In this document: positions 18,726-32,784 of the stretch, in pieces
How positions within the stretch are numbered: the stretch's first letter is position 1
Layout of the letters: each line of letters starts with the position of its first letter
From: Nemertoderma westbladi
Lineage: Eukaryota > Xenacoelomorpha > Nemertodermatida > Nemertodermatidae
Direction: 5' to 3'
Assembly: GCA_032718475.1 (NCBI GenBank)
Contig: JAUCBJ010008094.1
Span: 1-64,000, forward strand
Length of the DNA: 64,000 nucleotides
Made by a program: the position numbers and the translations under genes
The notes under the pieces: model-generated
Seen by the model: the letters and a program-made list of their open reading frames with translations, nothing else
Database searches by the model: none
What the model was told of the DNA's origin: nothing

Positions 18726-19935
18726 CTGTCACTATATTGTAATCAATGTGAAAAAATCTAAATATATGTACTTTGTTCCAGAGTCTTATAAAAGCACATT
18801 AGTTGACGACGACATTCTGAATCAACTTAGTAGTCAGTATAGACGTGGTAATTTCCTAATTAGAAAATTTATTCACTGCATGGTAAATGTTACAGTTAAT
18901 TTGTTCAAAGCATTCTGCACTTAGGTATATTGTATCGCCCTTTGGGCACGTCAAAAGATACTCTCAATCTATATACGACAAATACCATGTAGCTTACTAT
19001 AACATTACCATAGAGTTTTTGGTTACCCATATGATTGTAGTATCTCCTATATGTGCGGTTATCTCAATATTCCCAAGTTAATACACATTCGATAAGGTGC
19101 ATTAATACCTCTTTATGTAACACTGAACACTGACTCAGTAACACTGAAAACAAACTGTATTAACTATATTAATTATATATATTAACTATACAGTATTGAA
19201 ACTGTATTATTACTGTATTTTTTTTTTGGTCAGTTGCGTGGACTTTATATATATTTATTGTGCTACTTTTCCTACTCTGTGTTTTTGTTTTTGGTTATAC
19301 GTTTTTTACTATGGATCATGGCCTGGAATAAATCAATAAAAATAATAATAATTAACTCAAACTTAAGAAAGCTATAAATGGGTCGACCCACATCGTGTGT
19401 ATAGTATAACTAACTGCCTTGCACCACACCACTGCAGTACCTGTATTGTGCTATATAGTGAGTGTATGATGAATCACGAACATATCAGCACCGCTGACAC
19501 AGCCAAGTTGGCCCCCCAACCACCTTAACCCTAGGGAGGGGTCATATTGACCCCTCCCCGGGTTTAATAGGGTTAATATTATAATGGGAACTGAATATAT
19601 TGTCAATAATCCTAAAATATCAGTAGAGCATAAGGTTCCAGGACGAAGGTCCTGTGAGAAGGGAACATTTTAAACTACGATATGTCGGCAAGTAAGTTGT
19701 AATTTGGTGATTTTAATGCTTAATTAATGATAAATAAATGTATTGAATATATAATAAATTGGCCACAATGCTTAAAGAAAACTACTGTACTGTACTGTAA
19801 ACAAAAGTAATACATTATTTTTAAAATAAATGAGGTGCGTTGATTTTAATGAGAATGAATTTATTAGTCACTTAATATTATTATTAACATAAGTTTACCT
19901 ATATTATTGCTTATCATATATATTCTTCATTTGTG
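18726..19935. other. Non-coding stretch with a short perfect hairpin
   Basis: AT-rich, no gene recognised. At 19534-19558 GGGAGGGGTCA is followed by TAT and its exact complement TGACCCCTCCC: an 11-bp stem with a 3-nt loop in a GC-rich island. The function is unknown; it may be a remnant of an element end. Confidence 0.5.
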
Positions 19936-20056
19936 TTAATTAAAGATAACAATAGTAAACGTTTTCAACCTACCGGTCTGCATCAGACTATATAACTAGC
20001 AACTCATTAGCAGACCGGTAGGTCGAAAACGTTTACTATTGTTATCTTTAATTAAT
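19936..20056. repeat. 46-bp-arm inverted repeat next to the 62-bp satellite
   Basis: The arms 19936-19981 and 20010-20055 are reverse complements with one mismatch (AACGTTTTCAACC against GGTCGAAAACGTT) around a 28-nt loop. It ends 40 bp before the first unit of the satellite array. Confidence 0.85.
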
Positions 20057-20095
20057 ATAATAAACCAGCTAAAGACCCTCAATATTTTATTTTAT

Positions 20096-23000
20096 TTCTA
20101 CCACCCATACACTATGTTGCCGCTGGTGAATGCCTACCACTTCATCCGTTCGTTTATTTCTACCATCCATACACTATGTTACCGCTGGTGAATGCCTACC
20201 ACTTCATCCGTTCGTTTATTTCTATCATCCATACACTATGTTACCGCTGGTTAATGCCTACCACTTCATACGTTCGTTTATTTCTACCACCCAGACACTA
20301 TGTTACCGCTGGTTAATGCCTACCACTTCATCCGTTCGTTTATTTCTACCATCCATACACTATGTTACCGCTGGTTAATGCCTACCACTTCATCCGTTCG
20401 TTTATTTCTACCATCCATACACTATGTTACCGCTGGTTAATGCCTACCACTTCATCCGTTCGTTTATTTCTACCATCCATACACTATGTTACCGCTGGTT
20501 AATGCCTACCACTTCATCCGTTCGTTTATTTCTACCATCCATACACTATGTTACCGCTGGTGAATGCCTACCACTTCATCCGTTCGTTTATTTCTACCAC
20601 CCAGACACTATGTTACCGCTGGTTAATGCCTACCACTTCATCCGTTCGTTTATTTCTATCATCCATACACTATGTTACCGCTGGTTAATGCCTACCACTT
20701 CATCCGTTCGTTTATTTCTACCATCCATACACTATGTTACCGCTGGTTAATGCCTACCACTTCATCCGTTCGTTTATTTCTATCATCCATACACTATGTT
20801 ACCGCTGGTTAATGCCTACCACTTCATCCGTTCGTTTATTTCTACCATCCATACACTATGTTACCGCTGGTTAATGCCTACCACTTCATCCGTTCGTTTA
20901 TTTCTACCATCCATACACTATGTTACCGCTGGTTAATGCCTACCACTTCATCCGTTCGTTTATTTCTACCATCCATACACTATGTTACCGCTGGTTAATG
21001 CCTACCACTTCATCCGTTCGTTTATTTCTATCATCCATACGCTATGTTACCGCTGGTTGATGCCTACCACTTCATCCGTTCGTTTATTTCTATCATCCAT
21101 ACGCTATGTTACCGCTGGTTGATGCCTACCACTTCATCCGTTCGTTTATTTCTATCATCCATACACTATGTTACCGCTGGTTAATGCCTACCACTTCATC
21201 CGTTCGTTTATTTCTATCATCCATACGCTATGTCACCGCTGGTTGATGCCTACCACTTCATCCGTTCGTTTATTTCTATCATCCATACACTATGTTACCG
21301 CTGGTTAATGCCTACCACTTCATCCATTCGTTTATTTCTACCACCCATACACTATGTTACCGCTGGTTAATGCCTACCACTTCATCCGTTCGTTTATTTC
21401 TACCATCCATACACTATGTTACCGCTGGTTAATGCCTACCACTTCATCCGTTCGTTTATTTCTATCATCCATACACTATGTTACCGCTGGTTAATGCCTA
21501 CCACTTCATCCGTTCGTTTATTTCTACCACCCATACACTATGTTACCGCTGGTTAATGCCTACCACTTCATCCGTTCGTTTATTTCTATCATCCATACAA
21601 TATGTTACCGCTGGTGAATGCCTACCACTTCATCCGTTCGTTTATTTCTATCATCCATACACTATGTTACTACTGGTGAATGCCTACCACTTCATCCGTT
21701 CGTTTATTTCTACAACCCATACACTATGTTACCGCTGGTGAATGCCTACCACTTCATCCGTTCGTTTATTTCTACCACCCATACACTATGTTACCGCTGG
21801 TTAATGCCTACACTTCATCCGTTCGTTTATTTCTACCATCCATACACTATGTTACCGCTGGTTAATGCCTACCACTTCATCCGTTCGTTTATTTCTACCA
21901 CCCAGACACTATGTTACCGCTGGTTAATGCCTACCACTTCATCCGTTCGTTTATTTCTACCATCCATACACTATGTTACCGCTGGTTAATGCCTACCACT
22001 TTATCCGTTCGTTTATTTCTACCATCCATACACTATGTTACCGCTGGTGAATGCCTACCACTTCATCCGTTCGTTTATTTCTACCATCCATACACTATGT
22101 TACCGCTGGTGAATGCCTACCACTTCATCCGTTCGTTTTTTTCTACCACCCATACACTATGTTACCGCTGGTTAATGCCTACCACTTCATCCGTTCGTTT
22201 ATTTCTACCATCCATACACTATGTTACCGCTGGTGAATGCCTACCACTTCATCCGTTCGTTTATTTCTATCATTCATACACTATGTTACCGCTAGTTAAT
22301 GCCTACCACTTCATCCGTTCGTTTATTTCTACCATCCATACACTATGTTACCGCTGGTTAATGCCTACCACTTCATCCGTTCGTTTATTTCTACCATCCA
22401 TACACTATGTTACCGCTGGTTAATGCCTACCACTTCATCCGTTCGTTTATTTCTACCACCCATACACTATGTTACCGCTGGTTAATGCCTACCACTTCAT
22501 CCGTTCGTTTATTTCTACCACCCATACACTATGTTACCGCTGGTTAATGCCTACCACTTCATCCGTTCGTTTATTTCTACCACCCATACACTATGTTACC
22601 GCTGGTTAATGCCTACCACTTCATCCGTTCGTTTATTTCTACCACCCATACACTATGTTACCGCTGGTTAATGCCTACCACTTCATCCGTTCGTTTATTT
22701 CTACCACCCATACACTATGTTACCGCTGGTTAATGCCTACCACTTCATCCGTTCGTTTATTTCTACCATCCATACACTATGTTACCGCTGGTTAATGCCT
22801 ACCACTTCATCCGTTCGTTTATTTCTACCACCCATACACTATGTTACCGCTGGTTAATGCCTACCACTTCATCCGTTCGTTTATTTCTACCACCCATACA
22901 CTATGTTACCGCTGGTTAATGCCTACCACTTCATCCGTTCGTTTATTTCTACCATCCATACACTATGTTACCGCTGGTTAATGCCTACCACTTCATCCGT

Positions 23001-26000
23001 TCGTTTATTTCTACCACCCATACACTATGTTACCGCTGGTTAATGCCTACCACTTCATCCGTTCGTTTATTTCTACCATCCATACACTATGTTACCGCTG
23101 GTTAATGCCTACCACTTCATCCGTTCGTTTATTTCTACCACCCATACACTATGTTACCGCTGGTTAATGCCTACCACTTCATCCGTTCGTTTATTTCTAC
23201 CATCCATACACTATGTTACCGCTGGTTAATGCCTACCACTTCATCCGTTCGTTTATTTCTACCACCCATACACTATGTTACCGCTGGTTAATGCCTACCA
23301 CTTCATCCGTTCGTTTATTTCTACCATCCATACACTATGTTACCGCTGGTTAATGCCTACCACTTCATCCGTTCGTTTATTTCTACCATCCATACACTAT
23401 GTTACCGCTGGTTAATGCCTACCACTTCATCCGTTCGTTTATTTCTACCACCCATACACTATGTTACCGCTGGTTAATGCCTACCACTTCATCCGTTCGT
23501 TTATTTCTACCATCCATACACTATGTTACCGCTGGTTAATGCCTACCACTTCATCCGTTCGTTTATTTCTACCACCCATACACTATGTTACCGCTGGTTA
23601 ATGCCTACCACTTCATCCGTTCGTTTATTTCTACCACCCATACACTATGTTACCGCTGGTTAATGCCTACCACTTCATCCGTTCGTTTATTTCTACCATC
23701 CATACACTATGTTACCGCTGGTTAATGCCTACCACTTCATCCGTTCGTTTATTTCTACCACCCATACACTATGTTACCGCTGGTTAATGCCTACCACTTC
23801 ATCCGTTCGTTTATTTCTACCATCCATACACTATGTTACCGCTGGTTAATGCCTACCACTTCATCCGTTCGTTTATTTCTACCACCCATACACTATGTTA
23901 CCGCTGGTTAATGCCTACCACTTCATCCGTTCGTTTATTTCTACCATCCATACACTATGTTACCGCTGGTTAATGCCTACCACTTCATCCGTTCGTTTAT
24001 TTCTACCATCCATACACTATGTTACCGCTGGTTAATGCCTACCACTTCATCCGTTCGTTTATTTCTACCATCCATACACTATGTTACCGCTGGTTAATGC
24101 CTACCACTTCATCCGTTCGTTTATTTCTACCATCCATACACTATGTTACCGCTGGTTAATGCCTACCACTTCATCCGTTCGTTTATTTCTACCATCCATA
24201 CACTATGTTACCGCTGGTTAATGCCTACCACTTCATCCGTTCGTTTATTTCTACCATCCATACACTATGTTACCGCTGGTTAATGCCTACCACTTCATCC
24301 GTTCGTTTATTTCTACCATCCATACACTATGTTACCGCTGGTTAATGCCTACCACTTCATCCGTTCGTTTATTTCTACCATCCATACACTATGTTACCGC
24401 TGGTTAATGCCTACCACTTCATCCGTTCGTTTATTTCTACCATCCATACACTATGTTACCGCTGGTTAATGCCTACCACTTCATCCGTTCGTTTATTTCT
24501 ACCATCCATACACTATGTTACCGCTGGTTAATGCCTACCACTTCATCCGTTCGTTTATTTCTACCATCCATACACTATGTTACCGCTGGTTAATGCCTAC
24601 CACTTCATCCGTTCGTTTATTTCTACCATCCATACACTATGTTACCGCTGGTTAATGCCTACCACTTCATCCGTTCGTTTATTTCTACCATCCATACACT
24701 ATGTTACCGCTGGTTAATGCCTACCACTTCATCCGTTCGTTTATTTCTACCATCCATACACTATGTTACCGCTGGTTAATGCCTACCACTTCATCCGTTC
24801 GTTTATTTCTACCATCCATACACTATGTTACCGCTGGTTAATGCCTACCACTTCATCCGTTCGTTTATTTCTACCATCCATACACTATGTTACCGCTGGT
24901 TAATGCCTACCACTTCATCCGTTCGTTTATTTCTACCATCCATACACTATGTTACCGCTGGTTAATGCCTACCACTTCATCCGTTCGTTTATTTCTACCA
25001 TCCATACACTATGTTACCGCTGGTTAATGCCTACCACTTCATCCGTTCGTTTATTTCTACCATCCATACACTATGTTACCGCTGGTTAATGCCTACCACT
25101 TCATCCGTTCGTTTATTTCTACCATCCATACACTATGTTACCGCTGGTTAATGCCTACCACTTCATCCGTTCGTTTATTTCTACCATCCATACACTATGT
25201 TACCGCTGGTTAATGCCTACCACTTCATCCGTTCGTTTATTTCTACCATCCATACACTATGTTACCGCTGGTTAATGCCTACCACTTCATCCGTTCGTTT
25301 ATTTCTACCATCCATACACTATGTTACCGCTGGTTAATGCCTACCACTTCATCCGTTCGTTTATTTCTACCATCCATACACTATGTTACCGCTGGTTAAT
25401 GCCTACCACTTCATCCGTTCGTTTATTTCTACCATCCATACACTATGTTACCGCTGGTTAATGCCTACCACTTCATCCGTTCGTTTATTTCTACCATCCA
25501 TACACTATGTTACCGCTGGTTAATGCCTACCACTTCATCCGTTCGTTTATTTCTACCATCCATACACTATGTTACCGCTGGTTAATGCCTACCACTTCAT
25601 CCGTTCGTTTATTTCTACCACCCATACACTATGTTACCGCTGGTTAATGCCTACCACTTCATCCGTTCGTTTATTTCTACCATCCATACACTATGTTACC
25701 GCTGGTTAATGCCTACCACTTCATCCGTTCGTTTATTTCTACCATCCATACACTATGTTACCGCTGGTTAATGCCTACCACTTCATCCGTTCGTTTATTT
25801 CTACCATCCATACACTATGTTACCGCTGGTTAATGCCTACCACTTCATCCGTTCGTTTATTTCTACCACCCATACACTATGTTACCGCTGGTTAATGCCT
25901 ACCACTTCATCCGTTCGTTTATTTCTACCATCCATACACTATGTTACCGCTGGTTAATGCCTACCACTTCATCCGTTCGTTTATTTCTACCATCCATACA

Positions 26001-29000
26001 CTATGTTACCGCTGGTTAATGCCTACCACTTCATCCGTTCGTTTATTTCTACCATCCATACACTATGTTACCGCTGGTTAATGCCTACCACTTCATCCGT
26101 TCGTTTATTTCTACCATCCATACACTATGTTACCGCTGGTTAATGCCTACCACTTCATCCGTTCGTTTATTTCTACCATCCATACACTATGTTACCGCTG
26201 GTTAATGCCTACCACTTCATCCGTTCGTTTATTTCTACCATCCATACACTATGTTACCGCTGGTTAATGCCTACCACTTCATCCGTTCGTTTATTTCTAC
26301 CATCCATACACTATGTTACCGCTGGTTAATGCCTACCACTTCATCCGTTCGTTTATTTCTACCATCCATACACTATGTTACCGCTGGTTAATGCCTACCA
26401 CTTCATCCGTTCGTTTATTTCTACCATCCATACACTATGTTACCGCTGGTTAATGCCTACCACTTCATCCGTTCGTTTATTTCTACCATCCATACACTAT
26501 GTTACCGCTGGTTAATGCCTACCACTTCATCCGTTCGTTTATTTCTACCATCCATACACTATGTTACCGCTGGTTAATGCCTACCACTTCATCCGTTCGT
26601 TTATTTCTACCATCCATACACTATGTTACCGCTGGTTAATGCCTACCACTTCATCCGTTCGTTTATTTCTATCATCCATACACTATGTTACCGCTGGTTA
26701 ATGCCTACCACTTCATCCGTTCGTTTATTTCTACCATCCATACACTATGTTACCGCTGGTTAATGCCTACCACTTCATCCGTTCGTTTATTTCTACCATC
26801 CATACACTATGTTACCGCTGGTTAATGCCTACCACTTCATCCGTTCGTTTATTTCTACCATCCATACACTATGTTACCGCTGGTTAATGCCTACCACTTC
26901 ATCCGTTCGTTTATTTCTACCACCCATACACTATGTTACCGCTGGTTAATGCCTACCACTTCATCCGTTCGTTTATTTCTACCATCCATACACTATGTTA
27001 CCGCTGGTTAATGCCTACCACTTCATCCGTTCGTTTATTTCTACCATCCATACACTATGTTACCGCTGGTTAATGCCTACCACTTCATCCGTTCGTTTAT
27101 TTCTACCACCCATACACTATGTTACCGCTGGTTAATGCCTACCACTTCATCCGTTCGTTTATTTCTACCATCCATACACTATGTTACCGCTGGTTAATGC
27201 CTACCACTTCATCCGTTCGTTTATTTCTACCATCCATACACTATGTTACCGCTGGTTAATGCCTACCACTTCATCCGTTCGTTTATTTCTACCATCCATA
27301 CACTATGTTACCGCTGGTTAATGCCTACCACTTCATCCGTTCGTTTATTTCTACCACCCATACACTATGTTACCGCTGGTTAATGCCTACCACTTCATCC
27401 GTTCGTTTATTTCTACCACCCATACACTATGTTACCGCTGGTTAATGCCTACCACTTCATCCGTTCGTTTATTTCTACCACCCATACACTATGTTACCGC
27501 TGGTTAATGCCTACCACTTCATCCGTTCGTTTATTTCTACCACCCATACACTATGTTACCGCTGGTTAATGCCTACCACTTCATCCGTTCGTTTATTTCT
27601 ACCATCCATACACTATGTTACCGCTGGTTAATGCCTACCACTTCATCCGTTCGTTTATTTCTACCACCCATACACTATGTTACCGCTGGTTAATGCCTAC
27701 CACTTCATCCGTTCGTTTATTTCTACCATCCATACACTATGTTACCGCTGGTTAATGCCTACCACTTCATCCGTTCGTTTATTTCTACCATCCATACACT
27801 ATGTTACCGCTGGTTAATGCCTACCACTTCATCCGTTCGTTTATTTCTACCACCCATACACTATGTTACCGCTGGTTAATGCCTACCACTTCATCCGTTC
27901 GTTTATTTCTACCATCCATACACTATGTTACCGCTGGTTAATGCCTACCACTTCATCCGTTCGTTTATTTCTACCACCCATACACTATGTTACCGCTGGT
28001 TAATGCCTACCACTTCATCCGTTCGTTTATTTCTACCATCCATACACTATGTTACCGCTGGTTAATGCCTACCACTTCATCCGTTCGTTTATTTCTACCA
28101 TCCATACACTATGTTACCGCTGGTTAATGCCTACCACTTCATCCGTTCGTTTATTTCTACCATCCATACACTATGTTACCGCTGGTTAATGCCTACCACT
28201 TCATCCGTTCGTTTATTTCTACCATCCATACACTATGTTACCGCTGGTTAATGCCTACCACTTCATCCGTTCGTTTATTTCTACCATCCATACACTATGT
28301 TACCGCTGGTTAATGCCTACCACTTCATCCGTTCGTTTATTTCTACCATCCATACACTATGTTACCGCTGGTTAATGCCTACCACTTCATCCGTTCGTTT
28401 ATTTCTATCATCCATACACTATGTTACCGCTGGTTAATGCCTACCACTTCATCCGTTCGTTTATTTCTACCACCCATACACTATGTTACCGCTGGTGAAT
28501 GCCTACCACTTCATCCGTTCGTTTATTTCTACCATCCATACACTATGTTACCGCTGGTTAATGCCTACCACTTCATCCGTTCGTTTATTTCTACCATCCA
28601 TACACTATGTTACCGCTGGTTAATGCCTACCACTTCATCCGTTCGTTTATTTCTACCATCCATACACTATGTTACCGCTGGTTAATGCCTACCACTTCAT
28701 CCGTTCGTTTATTTCTACCATCCATACACTATGTTACCGCTGGTTAATGCCTACCACTTCATCCGTTCGTTTATTTCTATCATCCATACACTATGTTACC
28801 GCTGGTTAATGCCTACCACTTCATCCGTTCGTTTATTTCTACCATCCATACACTATGTTACCGCTGGTTAATGCCTACCACTTCATCCGTTCGTTTATTT
28901 CTACCATCCATACACTATGTTACCGCTGGTTAATGCCTACCACTTCATCCGTTCGTTTATTTCTACCATCCATACACTATGTTACCGCTGGTTAATGCCT

Positions 29001-29330
29001 ACCACTTCATCCGTTCGTTTATTTCTATCATCCATACACTATGTTACCGCTGGTTAATGCCTACCACTTCATCCGTTCGTTTATTTCTACCACCCATACA
29101 CTATGTTACCGCTGGTTAATGCCTACCACTTCATCCGTTCGTTTATTTCTACCACCCATACACTATGTTACCGCTGGTTAATGCCTACCACTTCATCCGT
29201 TCGTTTATTTCTACCATCCATACACTATGTTACCGCTGGTTAATGCCTACCACTTCATCCGTTCGTTTATTTCTATCATCTATACACTATGTTACCGCTG
29301 GTTAATGCCTACCACTTCATCCGTTCGATT
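20096..29330 (+). repeat. 62-bp satellite array, about 149 copies
   Basis: The unit reads TACACTATGTTACCGCTGGT, then TAATGCCTACCACTTCATCC, then GTTCGTTTATTTCTACCATC, 62 bp in total. It is tandem without interruption for 9.2 kb. The main variable sites are CCATCC/CCACCC and GGTTAA/GGTGAA/GGTTGA. Variants are diverse at both edges (20.1-22.4 and 28.4-29.3 kb), while 24.0-25.6 kb is almost uniform, as expected from unequal exchange. 22.4-24.0 kb shows alternating T and C types. Because 62 is not a multiple of 3, the long frames here repeat every three units and are not genes. Confidence 0.97.
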
Positions 29331-30391
29331 AAATATTTACGTATACAAATACAGTACATTATCGTTATTTTGTACCTTTAACATGTATAAATTCACAGCT
29401 ATTATATTTATTTATTAAATTTGTTAAATTATCGAAATAGATACTTTTATCGCAGAAATAAATATATTAAATTCCAAAGAAAAAAACTGGTGTACCACTA
29501 AAGAATAAAATAATATAAACGTTAATGTGAGAGCTGCCTAAAATATATTCTGGCTTCCTTTAGCGCATCCTTTACCTTCATTTGGAGACCAATCAATATA
29601 AACTGTAACGTAACTAACACATAACCCATCAAGCTCAGGCAATACACCATGTCCTGGAATATAGTATCGTTATTCAGGTACATGCTCCCTCCCTCCCCAC
29701 CCCCCCCCCCCCCCCCTCACCCCCCTCCCAAAAAATTCAATTCTACAAATCTTTATGATATTGCATCAAATTTGAAACATAGATAGTTTCTCCTCCCTCC
29801 TCCTTCGTGGGTGAGAATTTTTATTCAGATTATTTATTTTCGCTTTCGTTCTTTCGCTACAAGTGTTTGAAAAAAGTATCTTCATCGATATTACCTCAGT
29901 CGCACTGCAGTTACTTCTCAGTATTATAAATACTCGTTCGTACTCGTTGGAAAGCTTGCGTTCCAACGATTCCAAATATGTAAAAATATTTCAATTTGGT
30001 TGGGAAATAGCTGAGATATGGGCGTTCGAAAGTTGCATGTATTTGCTTCCACTGCAGGCCAATTATTCTATTTAATAAATACACCATGTTCTGAAACATT
30101 TTGTTTATGTATGAATATCCACGTACTAGTATTATTATTAGAGGCATTGCACTGTTGCCCAGCTACTTATGAGATAACAAACTGTTCTAGAACATGGTGT
30201 ATTTATTAAATAGAATAAATGGCCTGGCTTTACTGATAGTTACGGATAATCTAGCAAAAGTTTTGCGATAGTGATTTGCAGGAGCGCAATTTTGATGTTA
30301 AGCCGGCATTATTGAACATTATAAGCAATTATTCTCAATGCAGTAGGACGATTGTGGATATAAGTTTGTAAGTATGCCTACAAACCTAAAG
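29331..30391. other. AT-rich stretch with a C run and a 38-bp inverted repeat
   Basis: Poly-C at about 29698-29717. An inverted repeat pairs 30056-30093 (CAGGCCAATTATTCTATTTA onward) with 30189-30226 (reading to AATAAATGGCCTG) across a ~95-nt loop. The inner tip GTTCTAGAACATGGTG resembles 46848-46866. No coding gene recognised. Confidence 0.55.
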
Positions 30392-32784
30392 GTAAAGTAT
30401 TTTATTCCAAAATTGTAACATTACTCAACGCCGTTAGTATTAACAGCGAGTTGTTATTAGCACTTTACAACTTTAGAGGACATTACAGCATTGTATTGGC
30501 CTGAATATTTAGTATTGTATTTGGTGTTATTGTTTACGTGGTAATCAATGGCAGCGTTAAGTAATGTCCACTAAGGGGACATGACTTAACGCCGTCATTG
30601 GTTACCATGTAAACAAGAGGTAGAAATTTGCCTGACAGCCAGATAGGCCTACTGCATTACCTACCGTTAGGCGGGGTATAGCTATTATTAACCAGTAGCT
30701 AAATTATTAACATGGCTCCAAACACCACCATAAATATAAGCTAACTTTTTTATGACATAATTTATGTCATTTTAACATTTATTTATACAGCAACTAATAT
30801 AATTTGTGCAGTATCTATCACTTATAATGTATATGTACAATCATTTCGTAATGTTACAATTTTGGAATAAAACTACATACATACTTATTGCAAAGTACTT
30901 TACAGTGTTCTGATCCTCGTGGCTTTATTTTCACTCACTCACTAACGTTCGTTCGTGTAACAAAGCCACTCGGATCATCACACTGTAAAGTGCTACTTTA
31001 CTCACAAGTATGTAAATAGTTATTACTTTACATGCTTAAACTTTATTAAAACTATAAAAAATATTTGATTTAAACAGGACTTTGGATAAACAACGAATTC
31101 ATAAACTTTAATAAATATTTTCTAATTTTCATAAAGTAGAGAGGAATTATACACAAAAAAGTATCTCCATACTTTATAGTACTGTGACTAACCTATAAAC
31201 CCCAACTCACATTGAAAACGCTGCCACCTAACAGCTAAATTTGTCAAATAAAAAATGCGAATGTTTAATGTGGATAGATAGAATAGGCGATGAAAGTCGT
31301 GATGATTCGACTTGTAAATATTAATGGTTCATTTAGCGGAAACGGAGTGTTGTGACTGGAGGAAACAGCATATAAACTATTCAAACTGAACAATTTAGAC
31401 AGCGAATTTGATAAGATAAATCGATAAATGACATGAAGGCAAGGGAGGGGAGCCTTAACTTCATTACTGTTTGTTTCGTGAGCAGTTAATGTAGTTCCCC
31501 TAAAAACATCAGTGTCATGCAGCAATTACTTGCAGCTTTGCAATTTTTATTGAGGAAGTTCTGACATTGTTAGGAACCAAATTAAATGCGAAATCGATTT
31601 ATGCCAACAATATCCACGAATAATATAACTGAAATTCAAATTATCCATAGTTTATTTGCTCTACCATGGAATACTAAATATACACGGAACCAGATAGATG
31701 TCCGATACACTGTAGATAACTAAGTATAATAACTTTATAGATAACTTAGTATAATAACTCTATAATAGCTTATTTTATCTTATATGTACATTACTAATTC
31801 GTTTTAAAGTGAATACATTACGAATTCGTTTTAAATATACATATTACTAATTCGTTTACACCATTTCCCATGATACAACAACCATTTTTAGGGGGTCGGA
31901 GCCACCCCCCCCCCCCCCCTAATTATTTTAAATTTCAATTAAATGCTAGGGAATTTGGTATGATGATTGTATAGCTGCAACAAGCTGTGGAATAATTTAG
32001 CAATGCTTAGCAACGCATCTCGGTCGAATTTATTCTAGAATGTAATTCATCCAGATCCGCAGAAATCTGAAAACCGTTTTTAATTTCATCAAAAATTACC
32101 AAAGATATTATATTAACTTGGGGATTAGAATACTTTGGAATAATAACTATTTACATACTTGTGTGTAAAGTAGCACTTTACAGTGTGATGATCAGAGTGG
32201 CTTTGTTACACGAACGAACGTTAGTGAGTGAGTGAAAATAAAGCCACGAGGATCAGAAAACTGTAAAGTACTTTGCAACAAGTATGTATGTAGTTTTATT
32301 CCAAAATTGTAACATTACGAAATGATTGTACATATACATTATAAGTGATAGAAACTGCACAAATTATATTAGTTGATGTATAAATAAATGTAAAAGTGAC
32401 ATAAATTATGTTATAAATAAGTTAGCTTATATTTATGGTGGCGTTTGGAGCCATGTTATAATAATATAGCTAGGCCCTACTAGTTATTAATAGCTATACC
32501 CCGCTTACCGGTAGGTAATGCAGTAGGCCTATCTGGCTGATAGGCAAATTTCCACCAATTGTTTACGTGGTAACCCATGACGGCGTTAAGTAATGTACCC
32601 TTAGTGGACATTGATTAACGCCGTCATGGGTTACCACGTAAACAATGACACCAAATACAATACTAAATTTACAGGCCAATACAATGCTGTAATGTCCTCT
32701 AACGTTGTAAAGTGCTAAATAACAACTCGCTGTTAATACTAACGGCGTTGAGTAATGTTACAATTTCGGAATAAAGTACTTTAC
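30392..32784. mobile_element. Large foldback element, nested inverted repeats
   Basis: The left arm 30392-31024 (633 bp) and right arm 32142-32784 (643 bp) are reverse complements, roughly 90% identical by eye, around a 1117-bp spacer. Each arm contains smaller palindromes: a hairpin with GTTTACGTGGTAA/TTACCACGTAAAC tips (30532-30614 and 32561-32643), a unit bounded by TTTATTCCAAAATTGTAACA in inverted orientation (30400-30872 and the right-arm equivalent), and a palindrome bounded by CTTTACAGTG/CACTGTAAAG (30897-30992). The spacer holds only short frames (for example an 86-codon minus frame at 31265-31525 of no known family), a short direct repeat near 31715-31765 and a C run at 31906-31919. 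No transposase is present. No clear target duplication was found. Confidence 0.85.

Noticed and set aside
20130-29418. Many 60-170 codon frames with MLPLVNAYHFIRSF-type repeats
   Set aside because: They are translations of the 62-bp satellite; the period of three units in one frame follows from 62 not being a multiple of 3.
31265-31525. 86-codon minus frame inside the foldback spacer as a captured gene
   Set aside because: No recognisable domain, and its length is not remarkable for AT-rich DNA.
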